NCBI RefSeq assembly: GCF_002368115.1
Contig: NZ_AP018316.1
Location: 469,484 to 528,094 of the forward strand
Direction: 5' to 3'
Source of the DNA: Dolichospermum compactum NIES-806
GTDB lineage: Bacteria > Cyanobacteriota > Cyanobacteriia > Cyanobacteriales > Nostocaceae
Length of the DNA: 58,611 nucleotides
Made by a program: the position numbers and the translations under genes. Under the pieces are notes generated by a model. It was not told the origin of the DNA. It saw nothing but the letters and a program-made list of their open reading frames with translations, and did no database searches. Positions 1 to 8,755 of the stretch are shown piece after piece. Position 1 is the stretch's first letter, and each line of letters opens with the position of its first letter.

Positions 1-23
1 ATTGAGAAAATTCTTCTTTCTTC

Positions 24-50
24 CTCCGAACTCCGAACTCCGAACTCCGA
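24..50. repeat. Tandem 7-nt repeat (CTCCGAA)
   Basis: About four head-to-tail copies of CTCCGAA lie just upstream of the first gene. This is one of more than ten heptanucleotide arrays in the window, each with its own unit sequence. They resemble the short tandemly repeated repetitive (STRR) sequences known from heterocystous cyanobacteria. Confidence 0.85.
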
Positions 51-121
51 CCTCCTGACTCCTTCTTCCTGCTATAGAATTGATTGAAGGTTATGAATTG
101 TCTATTGAGGTTTGGTTAAAG

Positions 122-901
122 ATGCACACTTGGCAATGGCACAATTGGGAAGGTCTACCTTACCTAACTTGCAATCTTCTAGAACCCTGGTCTCATGGTT
201 TCTTTACCCAACAGTTTTGGCCACGCTTACCTCATGAGCTAACTTCGGTTCTACAACCAGATGCTTTAGCTTATCGCTTGAAACAGGTACATGGCAATAC
301 TGTTTTAACTCCCCAAGAAGTTGATGATCATGTCAATATCAGTGATGATGATTTGGCGTTGGCAGATGGTTTAATTAGTCATCAACCTTTACAATCTGTG
401 TGGGTGGCTTCTGCTGATTGTACACCTGTGTTAATTGGCGATGTCAAGACTGGACAGGTGGCGGCTTTACACGCTGGTTGGCGAGGTACAGCGGCGAAAA
501 TTGTGCCTGAAGCTATTGCAAGAATGCGATCGCATGGTAGTAATTTAATAGATTTGCGAGTAGCAATGGGTCCAGCTATTGCTGGGGAAGTTTACCAAGT
601 CTCCGTGGAAGTGGCGGCGGAAATTGGCGGTAGCATTATACCAGATGGTCAACCAGAAAAAGTGGTTTCTGCTTTACACGATTTACCTAATTCACCTTTG
701 CTTCGAGATCCAGAACCAGGAAAGGTGCGTTTAGATGTGCGTCGGGTAAATGCTTTACAATTGGAACAATTAGGATTTAGTGTAGAACAAGTGGCAATCG
801 CTCCCTATTGTACTTTCCAAACTCCAAAACATTTCTTCTCCTATCGGCGAGAAAAAGAGAAAAAGGTGCAATGGTCAGGAATAGTGAGTGCAGGTAAATA
901 A
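122..901 (+). CDS. pgeF: Peptidoglycan editing factor / laccase-domain protein PgeF
   Basis: This is a 259-residue protein of the YfiH/PgeF (formerly multicopper polyphenol oxidase) family. Members act on purine nucleosides and, in E. coli, correct L-Ser misincorporation in peptidoglycan precursors. Family motifs are visible: QVHG (His57), ASADCTP (Cys100) and LHAGWRG (His117), the His/Cys/His set expected for the metal site, then GPAI and APYCTF near the C-terminus. The frame is open from a TTG at 80, but the ATG at 122 gives the normal N-terminus (MHTWQWHNW) and is preferred. The substrate in this organism is not shown by the sequence. Confidence 0.9.
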   Translation: MHTWQWHNWEGLPYLTCNLLEPWSHGFFTQQFWPRLPHELTSVLQPDALAYRLKQVHGNTVLTPQEVDDHVNISDDDLALADGLISHQPLQSVWVASADCTPVLIGDVKTGQVAALHAGWRGTAAKIVPEAIARMRSHGSNLIDLRVAMGPAIAGEVYQVSVEVAAEIGGSIIPDGQPEKVVSALHDLPNSPLLRDPEPGKVRLDVRRVNALQLEQLGFSVEQVAIAPYCTFQTPKHFFSYRREKEKKVQWSGIVSAGK

Positions 902-1192
902 TCAACCTACAAGCCAGTATATTCAATCACAATTTCTCAGAAAATGCTTACAAACGATCTTCCAAGTCTGTATTCAAAATGAAGATCATGCAAGTTATAG
1001 GTATAACAGCTTATCATATTCATGGGATAATACTCTAGATATATCTCGCTCAATTAGCAAAAAGCCTATTGAGGAGATACTACCCAGCAGAATTATCACC
1101 AAAAGTGTAAAACTAGTAATCTCAGAGACAGAAAACTACAATTTTCAAACTTTTTCTATACTAGTATAAACAAAACATAAAGAGACAAAATC

Positions 1193-1438
1193 ATGACTAA
1201 TATCCAAGAAAAAGCCACTACCGAGATCCAAGAAAAAATCCAAAAAGAAGTTGAAGAGGCTCGCGCTGTATGTGATATCTCAGGTAGCAACTCCGCTGAA
1301 TGTGCTGCGGCGTGGGATGCTGTAGAAGAATTGCAAGCTGAAGCTTCTCACAAACGTCAAGTTAAACCCAAAAACTCTTTAGAGCAATACTGCGATGCTA
1401 ATCCAGAAGCAGATGAGTGTCGTCTGTACGAAGATTAA
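1193..1438 (+). CDS. cp12: CP12, Calvin-cycle regulatory protein
   Basis: This 81-residue, intrinsically disordered linker protein forms a redox-controlled complex with GAPDH and phosphoribulokinase, switching off the Calvin cycle in the dark. Both Cys pairs are present, Cys27/Cys37 and Cys67/Cys76, together with the core AAAWDAVEELQAEASH around residues 38-53 and the acidic C-terminal tail ECRLYED that enters the GAPDH active site in known structures. It is monocistronic, with a strong terminator hairpin about 90 nt downstream. Confidence 0.97.
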   Translation: MTNIQEKATTEIQEKIQKEVEEARAVCDISGSNSAECAAAWDAVEELQAEASHKRQVKPKNSLEQYCDANPEADECRLYED

Positions 1439-1525
1439 AACCAGGAGTTGTACCTGTTTTATTGAGTGATAATTTTTTGGGATATCAATGGCTTTAAGCA
1501 CCATTAATCAATGGATTTGAACCAG

Positions 1526-1550
1526 ACGGGGAATAAACTCCCCGTTTTTC
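1526..1550 (+). terminator. Intrinsic terminator after cp12
   Basis: A 7-bp stem (ACGGGGA/TCCCCGT) with a 6-nt loop runs directly into TTTTT. It lies about 90 nt past the cp12 stop and on the same strand. Confidence 0.85.
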
Positions 1551-1660
1551 ACGTGGGAACAAAGTCCAGTCACTAAACAAACTTCTTTGTTGAACGGCTA
1601 ACGCCACGCTAAACTATCAAATATCTATTCACAAATTTTTCTATTTTTTTTATTGACTTT

Positions 1661-2251
1661 ATGACACAAGTATGGTTTAGAGCCTATGTTTGGATGGACT
1701 ACCGACTGGCGTTATTATTTACGCTGATTATTCCTTTAATTCTTCTGGTTTGGACATTTGTACAAAAAGCCGAAGGAATGCAGCGCTTATTAATGATTTA
1801 CTGGCGAGTAGCTAGTTTGTTAGCTATTAGTATGTACTTGATGATTGGTGGTTTCGGAGTCAGTTTTATCTCTGCTTTAATGGCGCAAATTCTCATTCCT
1901 ATAGCGCTATGGTTTTGGGTAGACATCAATGACGAAATTGACTATTATCCCAATAGTCCATTAAAACTGATTTTTACTTCTTGGCGTTGGGCAACAACAG
2001 TTTATTGTAGTTTAGGGGCAATAGCTCTTCTACCTTTTTTGGGGTGTGCTTTTTCAGGAACTGCTCTCAAAACCCCTTACTGTAGCGTTTGGTTAGAAGC
2101 ACCATTATTATTTAAAGACTATTTTCACCACAATAGCAAACCTGCTTTTCTCGGATTTTTGGGGATAGTTACTTTAGCAATTTACGTAGTTTATTTAAGT
2201 TATTTTGTCGCTGTTAAACTTGGCAAATATGGACGTTCAGCTACACATTAA
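1661..2251 (+). CDS. Conserved cyanobacterial membrane protein (DUF3177-like)
   Basis: This is a 196-residue integral membrane protein. Hydrophobic segments are visible at about 15-33 (LALLFTLIIPLILLVWTF), 45-75, 110-130 and 158-180. The N-terminal pattern FRAYVWMDYRLALLF and the RVASLLAISMYLMIG segment match what I recall of the DUF3177 family, which is found in nearly all cyanobacteria and has no assigned role. It stands alone on its strand between cp12 and a small conserved gene. Confidence 0.75.
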   Translation: MTQVWFRAYVWMDYRLALLFTLIIPLILLVWTFVQKAEGMQRLLMIYWRVASLLAISMYLMIGGFGVSFISALMAQILIPIALWFWVDINDEIDYYPNSPLKLIFTSWRWATTVYCSLGAIALLPFLGCAFSGTALKTPYCSVWLEAPLLFKDYFHHNSKPAFLGFLGIVTLAIYVVYLSYFVAVKLGKYGRSATH

Positions 2252-2357
2252 GCAATTGCAAATTTAGTAAGAAGTTAGAAAAAACTCTTACCTGTGATTA
2301 TTCCGATGAATAAATCATCCACATCAAACTAATTACAAAAATCATAGTTCCGACTGC

Positions 2358-2657
2358 ATGAATAACTCTATTAGCAAAAGACTGGAACAATATACCATTA
2401 AAAAATCGCAAGAAGTTCTCATTATTAATGTAGAAATTGATGGTGAACCAGATCAAATTGCCGTGTTTAAAGGCTTTTCTAGTTCTTTGATGCGTCCAAC
2501 TGCTTATGATCCCGATGTCCCGGTGTTACCAGATACCGCTATAATTATCACAATTGACCGCATAGCAAGTCCCTATAATCCTGACTCACCGCGTTATCTT
2601 CAACAAGATATTTCTTGGGAAGATATGCAGGTTTTATTATCAGAAGTTGGGGTTTAG
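2358..2657 (+). CDS. Small conserved cyanobacterial protein of unknown function
   Basis: This 99-residue soluble protein is probably a member of a cyanobacterium/plastid family (possibly DUF7734; the name is from memory). It is predicted mostly beta: VLIINVEIDGEPDQIAVFKG, then a Pro-rich stretch with YDPDVPVLPDTAII, and a C-terminal DISWEDMQVLLSEVGV. No catalytic motif is visible. The stop is followed immediately by a 7-nt repeat array and then cbiD, 93 nt away. Confidence 0.7.
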   Translation: MNNSISKRLEQYTIKKSQEVLIINVEIDGEPDQIAVFKGFSSSLMRPTAYDPDVPVLPDTAIIITIDRIASPYNPDSPRYLQQDISWEDMQVLLSEVGV

Positions 2658-2706
2658 AATTGGTAATTGGTAATTGGTAATTGGTAATTGGTAATTGGTA
2701 ATTGGT
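2658..2706. repeat. Tandem 7-nt repeat (AATTGGT x7)
   Basis: Seven exact copies of AATTGGT begin at the base after the preceding stop codon. They fill most of the spacer before cbiD. Confidence 0.95.
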
Positions 2707-2750
2707 AAGATTTTTCGGGAATTTTGAATTGTTAATTTTAAATTGTTAAT

Positions 2751-3866
2751 ATGTCCAGTTCTGGATACACTTTACCTGTTTTTGCTTGTGCTGCTGCGGT
2801 TGCGGCTTTGCATTGGTTACGCCATCATCAATCTTTGCAGATTACTACTGTAGACTTAATTGAACCTGCGGAAATTGCCGAAATACCCATTGAACAAGTA
2901 GCGGGAATATCGGAAAATCAGGCTTTAGGAATGACTCGCAGTAATCCGGGTGATAATCTAGATTTAACGAAGAATACGCCGATTTGGGCTGTAGTGGCAT
3001 GGTATGAGGGAGATGGAGAAACAGTAATTATTCAGGGTGGAGAGGGAATTGGTAAACAACTTAATGGTGAGGGAAAAGCGGCGATTTATGGTTATGCTCA
3101 AAGGTTATTAACAGAAAATTTACAGCGATTATTAGCACCGACGGAAAAAATCAAGGTAACAATTATTTTACCAGAAGGGCGATCGCTCGCAATTCGGACT
3201 TCTAACTCTGCTTTTGGGGTAGTGGAAGGACTATCCTTACTAGGAACAACAGGGATTTCTCAACCTTTAAGTACACCAGATCAATTATCAGCTTTCCGCG
3301 CTGATTTAGCAGCAAAAGCCAGTCAATTTTCCACTTTAGTCTTTTGTATTGGCGAAAATGGCTTAGATTTAGCCCAAAAACTCGGTATCAACCCCGCACA
3401 AATGGTAAAAACGGCTAACTGGTTGGGACCCATGTTGATAGCGGCTGATGTTTTAGGTGTAAAAGAAATTTTATTATTTGGTTATCACGGTAAATTGATG
3501 AAACTAGCGGGGGGAATCTTTCACACTCATCATCATTTAGCTGATGGTCGGCGGGAAATTCTCACAGCCCATTGCGCCATGCTAGGATTAAATTCTCCAG
3601 ATATTCAAACCGTTTTTCACAGTCCTACAGCAGAAGCAGCATTAAAATATCTGAGAAGTCTAGATATTAATACTGGGAGTAATTGGGTAAATCAGATTTA
3701 TAACTCCATTGCGGAAACAATTGATACGCGCACCCAAGCATATATGGATAGCCACAATGAACAAGGTAAAACCATCATAGCCTGTGGTTCTGTGCTTTTT
3801 GACCGCGATCGCCAAATCCTGGTTAAAAGTAAAACTGGTTGTATGTTACTGGAAAAATTGTGCTAA
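2751..3866 (+). CDS. cbiD: Cobalt-precorrin-5B C1-methyltransferase CbiD
   Basis: This 371-residue enzyme of the anaerobic (early cobalt) cobalamin route C1-methylates cobalt-precorrin-5B using S-adenosylmethionine. Family blocks are present: the N-terminal GYTLPVFACAAAVAALHWL, GGEGIGKQ near 97, SNSAFGVVEGLSLLGTTGI near 152-170, and GYHGKLMKLAGGIFHTHHH near 244-262, followed by ADGR. Another gene of the pathway, cbiT, is in this window at 30.7 kb but not linked. The 7-nt repeat array ends 44 nt upstream. No cobalamin riboswitch was recognised ahead of it. Confidence 0.93.
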   Translation: MSSSGYTLPVFACAAAVAALHWLRHHQSLQITTVDLIEPAEIAEIPIEQVAGISENQALGMTRSNPGDNLDLTKNTPIWAVVAWYEGDGETVIIQGGEGIGKQLNGEGKAAIYGYAQRLLTENLQRLLAPTEKIKVTIILPEGRSLAIRTSNSAFGVVEGLSLLGTTGISQPLSTPDQLSAFRADLAAKASQFSTLVFCIGENGLDLAQKLGINPAQMVKTANWLGPMLIAADVLGVKEILLFGYHGKLMKLAGGIFHTHHHLADGRREILTAHCAMLGLNSPDIQTVFHSPTAEAALKYLRSLDINTGSNWVNQIYNSIAETIDTRTQAYMDSHNEQGKTIIACGSVLFDRDRQILVKSKTGCMLLEKLC

Positions 3867-3885
3867 CTTAATAAAAATTATCCTA

Positions 3886-4026
3886 ATACCAATTTTATGT
3901 AAAGCCAGCACAGAAATATGAAATCCATTAGTTAATTCATCCGTCTTTATCTGCGTTTATTTGCGTTTATCTGCGGTCAATTATTCTTGAAATCTTATTC
4001 AATGCAGCTTGATCTTAATTTGGTAT
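3886..4026. repeat. Possible MITE-like inverted repeat in the cbiD-guaA gap
   Basis: The gene-free stretch 3867-4169 contains ATACCAATTT at 3886-3895 and its near-perfect reverse complement AATTTGGTAT at 4017-4026. Between them lies the motif family TTTATCTGCGTTTA, which is repeated within the spacer. The 141-bp unit could be a small non-autonomous element. No clear target duplication was seen. Confidence 0.35.
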
Positions 4027-4169
4027 AAGTATCTCAAATAAATATTTTTCAAACCTAAACTATGATTTGCATGATTAATTTATCTGTGATCACTGATAAT
4101 TATTAATCACAAAAATCATCAAAATCACAGTTTGTGACTTCTTGTCCTCCACGAAACACTTTCTCTACC

Positions 4170-5792
4170 ATGAATACAGCGGTGACTCTACCAACAGTCG
4201 AAACACCCCAAACACAGGAAAATTTTGGGAACCTTAAAGGTCAAATAATTGTCATTTTAGACTTTGGCTCTCAATATTCTGAATTAATTGCCCGTCGTAT
4301 CCGCGAAACACAAGTATATTCAGAAGTTATTTCCTATCGCACCACAGCAGAACAGTTACAAAAAATCAACCCCAAAGGGATTATCATTTCCGGTGGTCCA
4401 AACTCCGTATATAGCGACTACGCCCCCCATTGTGACCCAGAAATCTGGAAATTGGGAGTACCCATTCTTGGTGTTTGCTATGGAATGCAACTCATGGTTA
4501 ATCAACTGGGTGGAGAAGTAATCAAAGCCGAACGGGGTGAATACGGTAAAGCATCTCTATATATAGACGATCCTACAGATTTATTAACTAATGTCGAAGA
4601 GGGTACAACCATGTGGATGAGTCATGGAGATTCAGTCATAACCATGCCTTCCGGCTTTGAACTACTGGCACATACTGATAATACTCCCTGTGCAGCGATC
4701 GCTCACCATGATAAAAAACTCTATGGAGTCCAATTTCACCCCGAAGTTGTTCACTCTCAAGGTGGTATAGCCTTAATTCGTAACTTTGTTTACCATATCT
4801 GTGACTGTGAACCAACTTGGACAACAGCCGCTTTTGTCGAAGAATCAATTCAGGAAATTCGCGCCAAGGTAGGAGACAAACGGGTATTGTTAGCATTATC
4901 TGGCGGTGTAGACTCTTCTACTCTGGCTTTTCTCCTGTATAAAGCTATTGGTGAGCAGCTAACCTGTGTATTTATTGATCAGGGTTTCATGCGAAAACTA
5001 GAACCCGAAAGGTTAGTAAAGTTATTTAAAGAACAGTTTCATATTCCCGTAGAATATGTTAATGCCCGCGAACGATTTATCTCTGCTATCGCTGGAGTAA
5101 CCGATCCCGAAGAAAAGCGTCGCCGCATCGGACATGAGTTTATCAGTGTTTTTGAGGAAACATCAAAAAATCTTGGTCATTTTGATTACTTAGCTCAAGG
5201 CACACTTTATCCAGATGTAATTGAATCTGCTGATACCAATGTTGATCCAAAAAATGGTGAACGGGTAGCAGTGAAAATTAAAAGTCATCACAATGTGGGT
5301 GGTTTACCAAAAGACTTGAGATTTAAACTGGTAGAACCACTGCGGAAACTATTTAAAGATGAAGTTCGCAAAGTCGGGCGTTCCATTGGTTTACCAGAAG
5401 AAATTGTCCAACGTCAACCATTCCCCGGACCTGGTTTAGCCATTCGCATTTTAGGTGAAGTCACCTCCGATCGCTTGAATATTTTGCGAGATGCTGATTT
5501 AATTGTTCGGCAAGAAATTAATCAACGCGGTTTATATAATGAGGTTTGGCAAGCTTTCGCGGTTCTATTACCCATTCGCAGCGTTGGTGTTATGGGTGAT
5601 AAACGCACCTATGCCTATCCCATTGTTTTACGGATTGTTACCAGCGAAGATGGTATGACGGCAGATTGGGCGCGGATTCCTTACGATGTTCTAGAAGCAA
5701 TTTCTACCCGCATTGTGAATGAAGTCAAAGGGGTGAACCGTGTGGTTTATGACATTACCTCCAAACCACCTGGAACTATTGAGTGGGAATAG
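4170..5792 (+). CDS. guaA: GMP synthase (glutamine-hydrolysing)
   Basis: This 540-residue enzyme converts XMP to GMP using glutamine and ATP. The N-terminal class-I glutamine amidotransferase has the nucleophile Cys103 in GVCYGMQ and His190/Glu192 in QFHPE. The ATP-pyrophosphatase P-loop SGGVDSS is at 244-250, and the C-terminal dimerisation domain ends in PPGTIEWE as in the family. The frame is open to 4134, but the ATG at 4170 (MNTAVTLP) matches the N-terminus usual in Nostocales as I recall it. Confidence 0.97.
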   Translation: MNTAVTLPTVETPQTQENFGNLKGQIIVILDFGSQYSELIARRIRETQVYSEVISYRTTAEQLQKINPKGIIISGGPNSVYSDYAPHCDPEIWKLGVPILGVCYGMQLMVNQLGGEVIKAERGEYGKASLYIDDPTDLLTNVEEGTTMWMSHGDSVITMPSGFELLAHTDNTPCAAIAHHDKKLYGVQFHPEVVHSQGGIALIRNFVYHICDCEPTWTTAAFVEESIQEIRAKVGDKRVLLALSGGVDSSTLAFLLYKAIGEQLTCVFIDQGFMRKLEPERLVKLFKEQFHIPVEYVNARERFISAIAGVTDPEEKRRRIGHEFISVFEETSKNLGHFDYLAQGTLYPDVIESADTNVDPKNGERVAVKIKSHHNVGGLPKDLRFKLVEPLRKLFKDEVRKVGRSIGLPEEIVQRQPFPGPGLAIRILGEVTSDRLNILRDADLIVRQEINQRGLYNEVWQAFAVLLPIRSVGVMGDKRTYAYPIVLRIVTSEDGMTADWARIPYDVLEAISTRIVNEVKGVNRVVYDITSKPPGTIEWE

Positions 5793-5910
5793 GTGATTGG
5801 TGATTGGTCATTGGTCATGGGGAAGAATGTTTGACCCATTACCCATTACCCATTACCCATTACCCATTACCCAGTCCCCAGTCCCCAGTCCCCAGTCCCC
5901 AGTCCCCATT
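5793..5910. repeat. Composite 7-nt repeat arrays after guaA
   Basis: Directly after the guaA stop come GTGATTG/GTCATTG units. CCCATTA (about five copies) follows, then CCCAGTC/CCCCAGT (about five copies). Three different heptamers are juxtaposed in one spacer, which suggests repeated growth or replacement at the same site. Confidence 0.9.
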
Positions 5911-5956
5911 CACTTAGGTCTAAAATTAAGAAGTATTACGTTTAGTTGAGAATATT

Positions 5957-6217
5957 ATGGCTGCAAAAGTAGAAATTTACATTTGGACAACTTGCCCGTT
6001 TTGTATGCGTGCTAAAAGTCTACTGAAAAGCAAAAGTGTTGATTTTATCGAATACAACATTGATGGAGACGAAATAGCAAGAGATAAAATGTCCCAAAGA
6101 GCTAATGGAAAACGCTCTTTACCACAAATTTTTATTAATGATGTTCACATTGGTGGTTGTGATGATATCTACGCTTTAGACCGTCAAGGTAAGTTAGATG
6201 AGATGCTAGTTTCTTAA
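5957..6217 (+). CDS. grxC: Glutaredoxin 3
   Basis: This 86-residue dithiol glutaredoxin reduces disulfides at the expense of glutathione. The active site CPFC is at 13-16, followed by MRAKSLL, the cis-Pro motif SLPQIFIND near 54-62 and the glutathione-contact GGCDDIYAL. It lies 116 nt upstream of gshB on the same strand, a pairing that links the glutathione maker to its user. A palindromic repeat sits between them. Confidence 0.96.
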   Translation: MAAKVEIYIWTTCPFCMRAKSLLKSKSVDFIEYNIDGDEIARDKMSQRANGKRSLPQIFINDVHIGGCDDIYALDRQGKLDEMLVS

Positions 6218-6231
6218 AATATTGTGGATTA

Positions 6232-6294
6232 GATCCCCGACTTCTTGCTCTCCTTTTCCCTGAGATGAATAAATTAATTGGAGAAGTCGGGGAT
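6232..6294. repeat. Dispersed palindrome, long-loop copy (GATCCCCGACTTCTT)
   Basis: ATCCCCGACTTCTT and its inverse (AGAAGTCGGGGAT) are separated by about 36 nt between grxC and gshB. Other copies of this family lie at 33104, 45123, 50760, 51485, 52367 and 54369. Most are beside gene ends, so they may act as terminators or mRNA 3' stabilisers. Confidence 0.75.
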
Positions 6295-6333
6295 ATTTAA
6301 TATGAAAACTCATAGATAAAAGAGGTATAAAGG

Positions 6334-7296
6334 GTGAAACTAGCTTTTATTATTGATCCCATCCATCGGCTTGATCCATGCCATGATACTAGTGTTGCTT
6401 TGATGGAAGCAGCGCAAATTCTAGGACACGAAATTTGGATAACTCAGGCAAATTTGCTGAGTGTTATTGATGGTAAAGTTTGGGCTGTCTTGCAGCAGGT
6501 AGAACTTGTTCCCGTGGAGTTACTAGAGGGGCGTTGGTTAGCTGTTAATCCTTGGTTTAAATTAAGCCCTAGTGCTTTTACTCCTTTAGAAACAATGGAT
6601 GCCGTATTTATGCGGACTGATCCACCTGTTAATGATGCTTACCTTTATGCTACTTATATTCTAGATTATATTGACCAAAATAAAACTTTGGTGATCAATG
6701 ATCCAGCAGGGATTCGTGATGCTAATGAAAAAATGTATGCTCTCCAATTTAGGGAATGTATTCCCGAAACCATTGTCAGCGCTAACAAACAAGTAATTAA
6801 GCAGTTTGTGGAAGCGAAAGAGGCAACAATTCTTAAACCACTGGGGAATAAAGCGGGAGAGGGAATTCTATTTTTACAATCAGGCGATCGCAATTTTAAT
6901 TCCATTGTCGAACTTAGCACGCTCCAAGGTCAAGTTCCCGTTATGGTACAAAACTATTTACCCCAAGCCAAGGAGGGAGATAAACGGATTATCTTACTCA
7001 ATGGTGAACCCATAGGTGCGCTCAATCGTCTTTCTAGTGGTAGTGATTTTCGCAATAACATGGCCACGGGTGGCACAGTTGCTCAAACCACCATTACCCC
7101 AAGAGAACAGGAAATTTGTCGCCATTTAGCCGCAAAACTCCGGGAAGATGGCTTAATTTTCGTGGGGATTGACGTAATTGGTGGCTACCTAACGGAAGTT
7201 AATGTCACGAGTCCCACAGGCATCCGGGAAATTGACCGTCTTAATGGTACTCACCTTGCCCATCAGGTCATTCAATGGGTAGAAGCTAATAAATAG
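6334..7296 (+). CDS. gshB: Glutathione synthetase
   Basis: This 320-residue ATP-grasp enzyme ligates gamma-glutamylcysteine and glycine. It starts at GTG 6334 with the typical MKLAFIIDPI. The family signatures are MRTDPPVNDAYLYATYILD near 92-110, the ATP-binding LKPLGNKAGEGILFL near 167-181, and the Mg/glycine site IDVIGGYLTEVNVTSPTG near 280-297. It is downstream of grxC and followed by a GGGGCAG heptamer array. Confidence 0.96.
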   Translation: MKLAFIIDPIHRLDPCHDTSVALMEAAQILGHEIWITQANLLSVIDGKVWAVLQQVELVPVELLEGRWLAVNPWFKLSPSAFTPLETMDAVFMRTDPPVNDAYLYATYILDYIDQNKTLVINDPAGIRDANEKMYALQFRECIPETIVSANKQVIKQFVEAKEATILKPLGNKAGEGILFLQSGDRNFNSIVELSTLQGQVPVMVQNYLPQAKEGDKRIILLNGEPIGALNRLSSGSDFRNNMATGGTVAQTTITPREQEICRHLAAKLREDGLIFVGIDVIGGYLTEVNVTSPTGIREIDRLNGTHLAHQVIQWVEANK

Positions 7297-7332
7297 TCAG
7301 GGGGCAGGGGGCAGGGGGCAGGGAGCAGGGGA
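7297..7332. repeat. Tandem 7-nt repeat (GGGGCAG)
   Basis: About four copies of GGGGCAG, slightly degenerate at the end, start at the gshB stop. A second short ACAACTG run follows at about 7366-7390, between the converging gshB and ftsZ genes. Confidence 0.85.
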
Positions 7333-7456
7333 TAAATTTATTTACTTCCTTCCTCCTGCTCGCAACTGACAACTGACAACTGATAACTAACAACTTGTAT
7401 ACACCAGCCTCAACTGAGACTGTGAATTTAATCTAAAATCTCATATCTACTATCAG

Positions 7457-8755
7457 TTAATTTTTTGGTGGTGTTCGTCGTCTTTGCAGAAAATCGGGAA
7501 TATCCAAAGAAGGTTTTTCTTTTGGTTGTTCTACAACTGGACTGGGGTTATTGACAGGTTGTTGTAGTGGTGAGGGTCTTCTGGTAGTTGTGGGAGTAGG
7601 TGTGACGACTCTAGGGGTAACTACAGTTTGTGCTGATGGAGGTTGAATGTCTCCCGTAAATCCAGTTGCAATCACAGTAATTCTGACTTCTCCTTGCAGT
7701 CTGTCATCAATTACCGCCCCAAAAATAATATTGGCATTAGGATCAACGACTTCATAGATTGTTTCCGCCGCAGCATTAACTTCATGAAGGGTCAGATCAC
7801 TACCACCAGTGATATTAAAGACAACTCCTCTAGCTCCTTCAATGGAACATTCTAACAAAGGTGAAGAAATTGCCGCGATCGCCGCTTCTCTAGCTCTAGA
7901 CTTGCCCGAACTCACACCAATTCCCATCAAAGCCGATCCCGCATCAGCCATCACAGCCCGCACATCAGCAAAATCAACGTTGACCAATCCAGGAATGGTA
8001 ATAATATCAGAAATTCCTTGCACACCTTGACGCAATACATCATCAGCATAGCGAAAAGCTTCTTGCACAGGAGTTTGTTCAGGAATCACTTCCAACAACT
8101 TATTATTGGGAATAATAATTAAGGTATCTACCCGACTTTTCAAGCCTTCAATCCCTTGTTCTGCTTGGCTAGTGCGTCTACGTCCCTCAAAAATAAATGG
8201 CCGAGTCACCACACCAACCGTAAGAGCGCCCATTTCCTTGGCTATTTCTGCCACAATTGGGGCTGCACCTGTACCTGTACCACCACCCATACCAGCAGTA
8301 ATGAATACTAAATCTGCGCCTTCTAAAGCAGTAGCAATTTCATCACGAGATTCTTCCGCCGCCTTTTGACCAATTGCCGGATTTCCACCCGCACCCAGTC
8401 CTCTAGTTAATTTTTGTCCAATTTGCAAGCGGCTAGGAGCGCCCGCTAAAGTCAAAGCTTGAGCATCAGTGTTAATTGACCAAAACTCAACACCGGACAC
8501 ATCAGACTCAATCATGCGGTTGACAGCATTACCACCACCACCACCGACACCTATCACCTTAATATTGGCAACACGGCCTGGCACAATTTCACCAATACCG
8601 CTATTTTCAGAAGAAATTCTCTTGCTATCCTTCCCTTGGGCGAAATTTAGCCCAGAGTTACTAAAGGGATTATTGGAGTTAACAGCCGGAGAGAACCCTA
8701 GTTGTCCCGGAGTTTGAGAGTTATGAGTCAGCCCTTGGTTATTATCAAGTGTCAT
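7457..8755 (-). CDS. ftsZ: Cell division protein FtsZ
   Basis: This 432-residue tubulin-like GTPase forms the Z ring. It has the GTP-binding signature GGGTGTG at 157-163, the glycine-rich VIGVGGGGGNAVNRM at 67-81, and the T7 catalytic loop NVDFADV at 258-264. There is an N-terminal extension of about 60 residues rich in N/S/G (typical of filamentous cyanobacteria) and a Pro/Thr-rich C-terminal linker ending in the conserved peptide SLDIPDFLQRRR that binds partner proteins. It is followed downstream on the opposite strand by gshB. The ftsQ gene lies 965 bp upstream on the same strand. Confidence 0.98.
   Translation of the reverse strand: MTLDNNQGLTHNSQTPGQLGFSPAVNSNNPFSNSGLNFAQGKDSKRISSENSGIGEIVPGRVANIKVIGVGGGGGNAVNRMIESDVSGVEFWSINTDAQALTLAGAPSRLQIGQKLTRGLGAGGNPAIGQKAAEESRDEIATALEGADLVFITAGMGGGTGTGAAPIVAEIAKEMGALTVGVVTRPFIFEGRRRTSQAEQGIEGLKSRVDTLIIIPNNKLLEVIPEQTPVQEAFRYADDVLRQGVQGISDIITIPGLVNVDFADVRAVMADAGSALMGIGVSSGKSRAREAAIAAISSPLLECSIEGARGVVFNITGGSDLTLHEVNAAAETIYEVVDPNANIIFGAVIDDRLQGEVRITVIATGFTGDIQPPSAQTVVTPRVVTPTPTTTRRPSPLQQPVNNPSPVVEQPKEKPSLDIPDFLQRRRTPPKN

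Noticed and set aside
888..1169. 93-codon frame between pgeF and cp12
   Set aside because: It starts at a GTG inside pgeF, has no ribosome-binding site, and the product shows no family features. It is probably just open sequence.
3867..4169. Riboswitch (cobalamin or purine) near cbiD/guaA
   Set aside because: No conserved aptamer core was recognised. The spacer is better explained as an inverted-repeat element.
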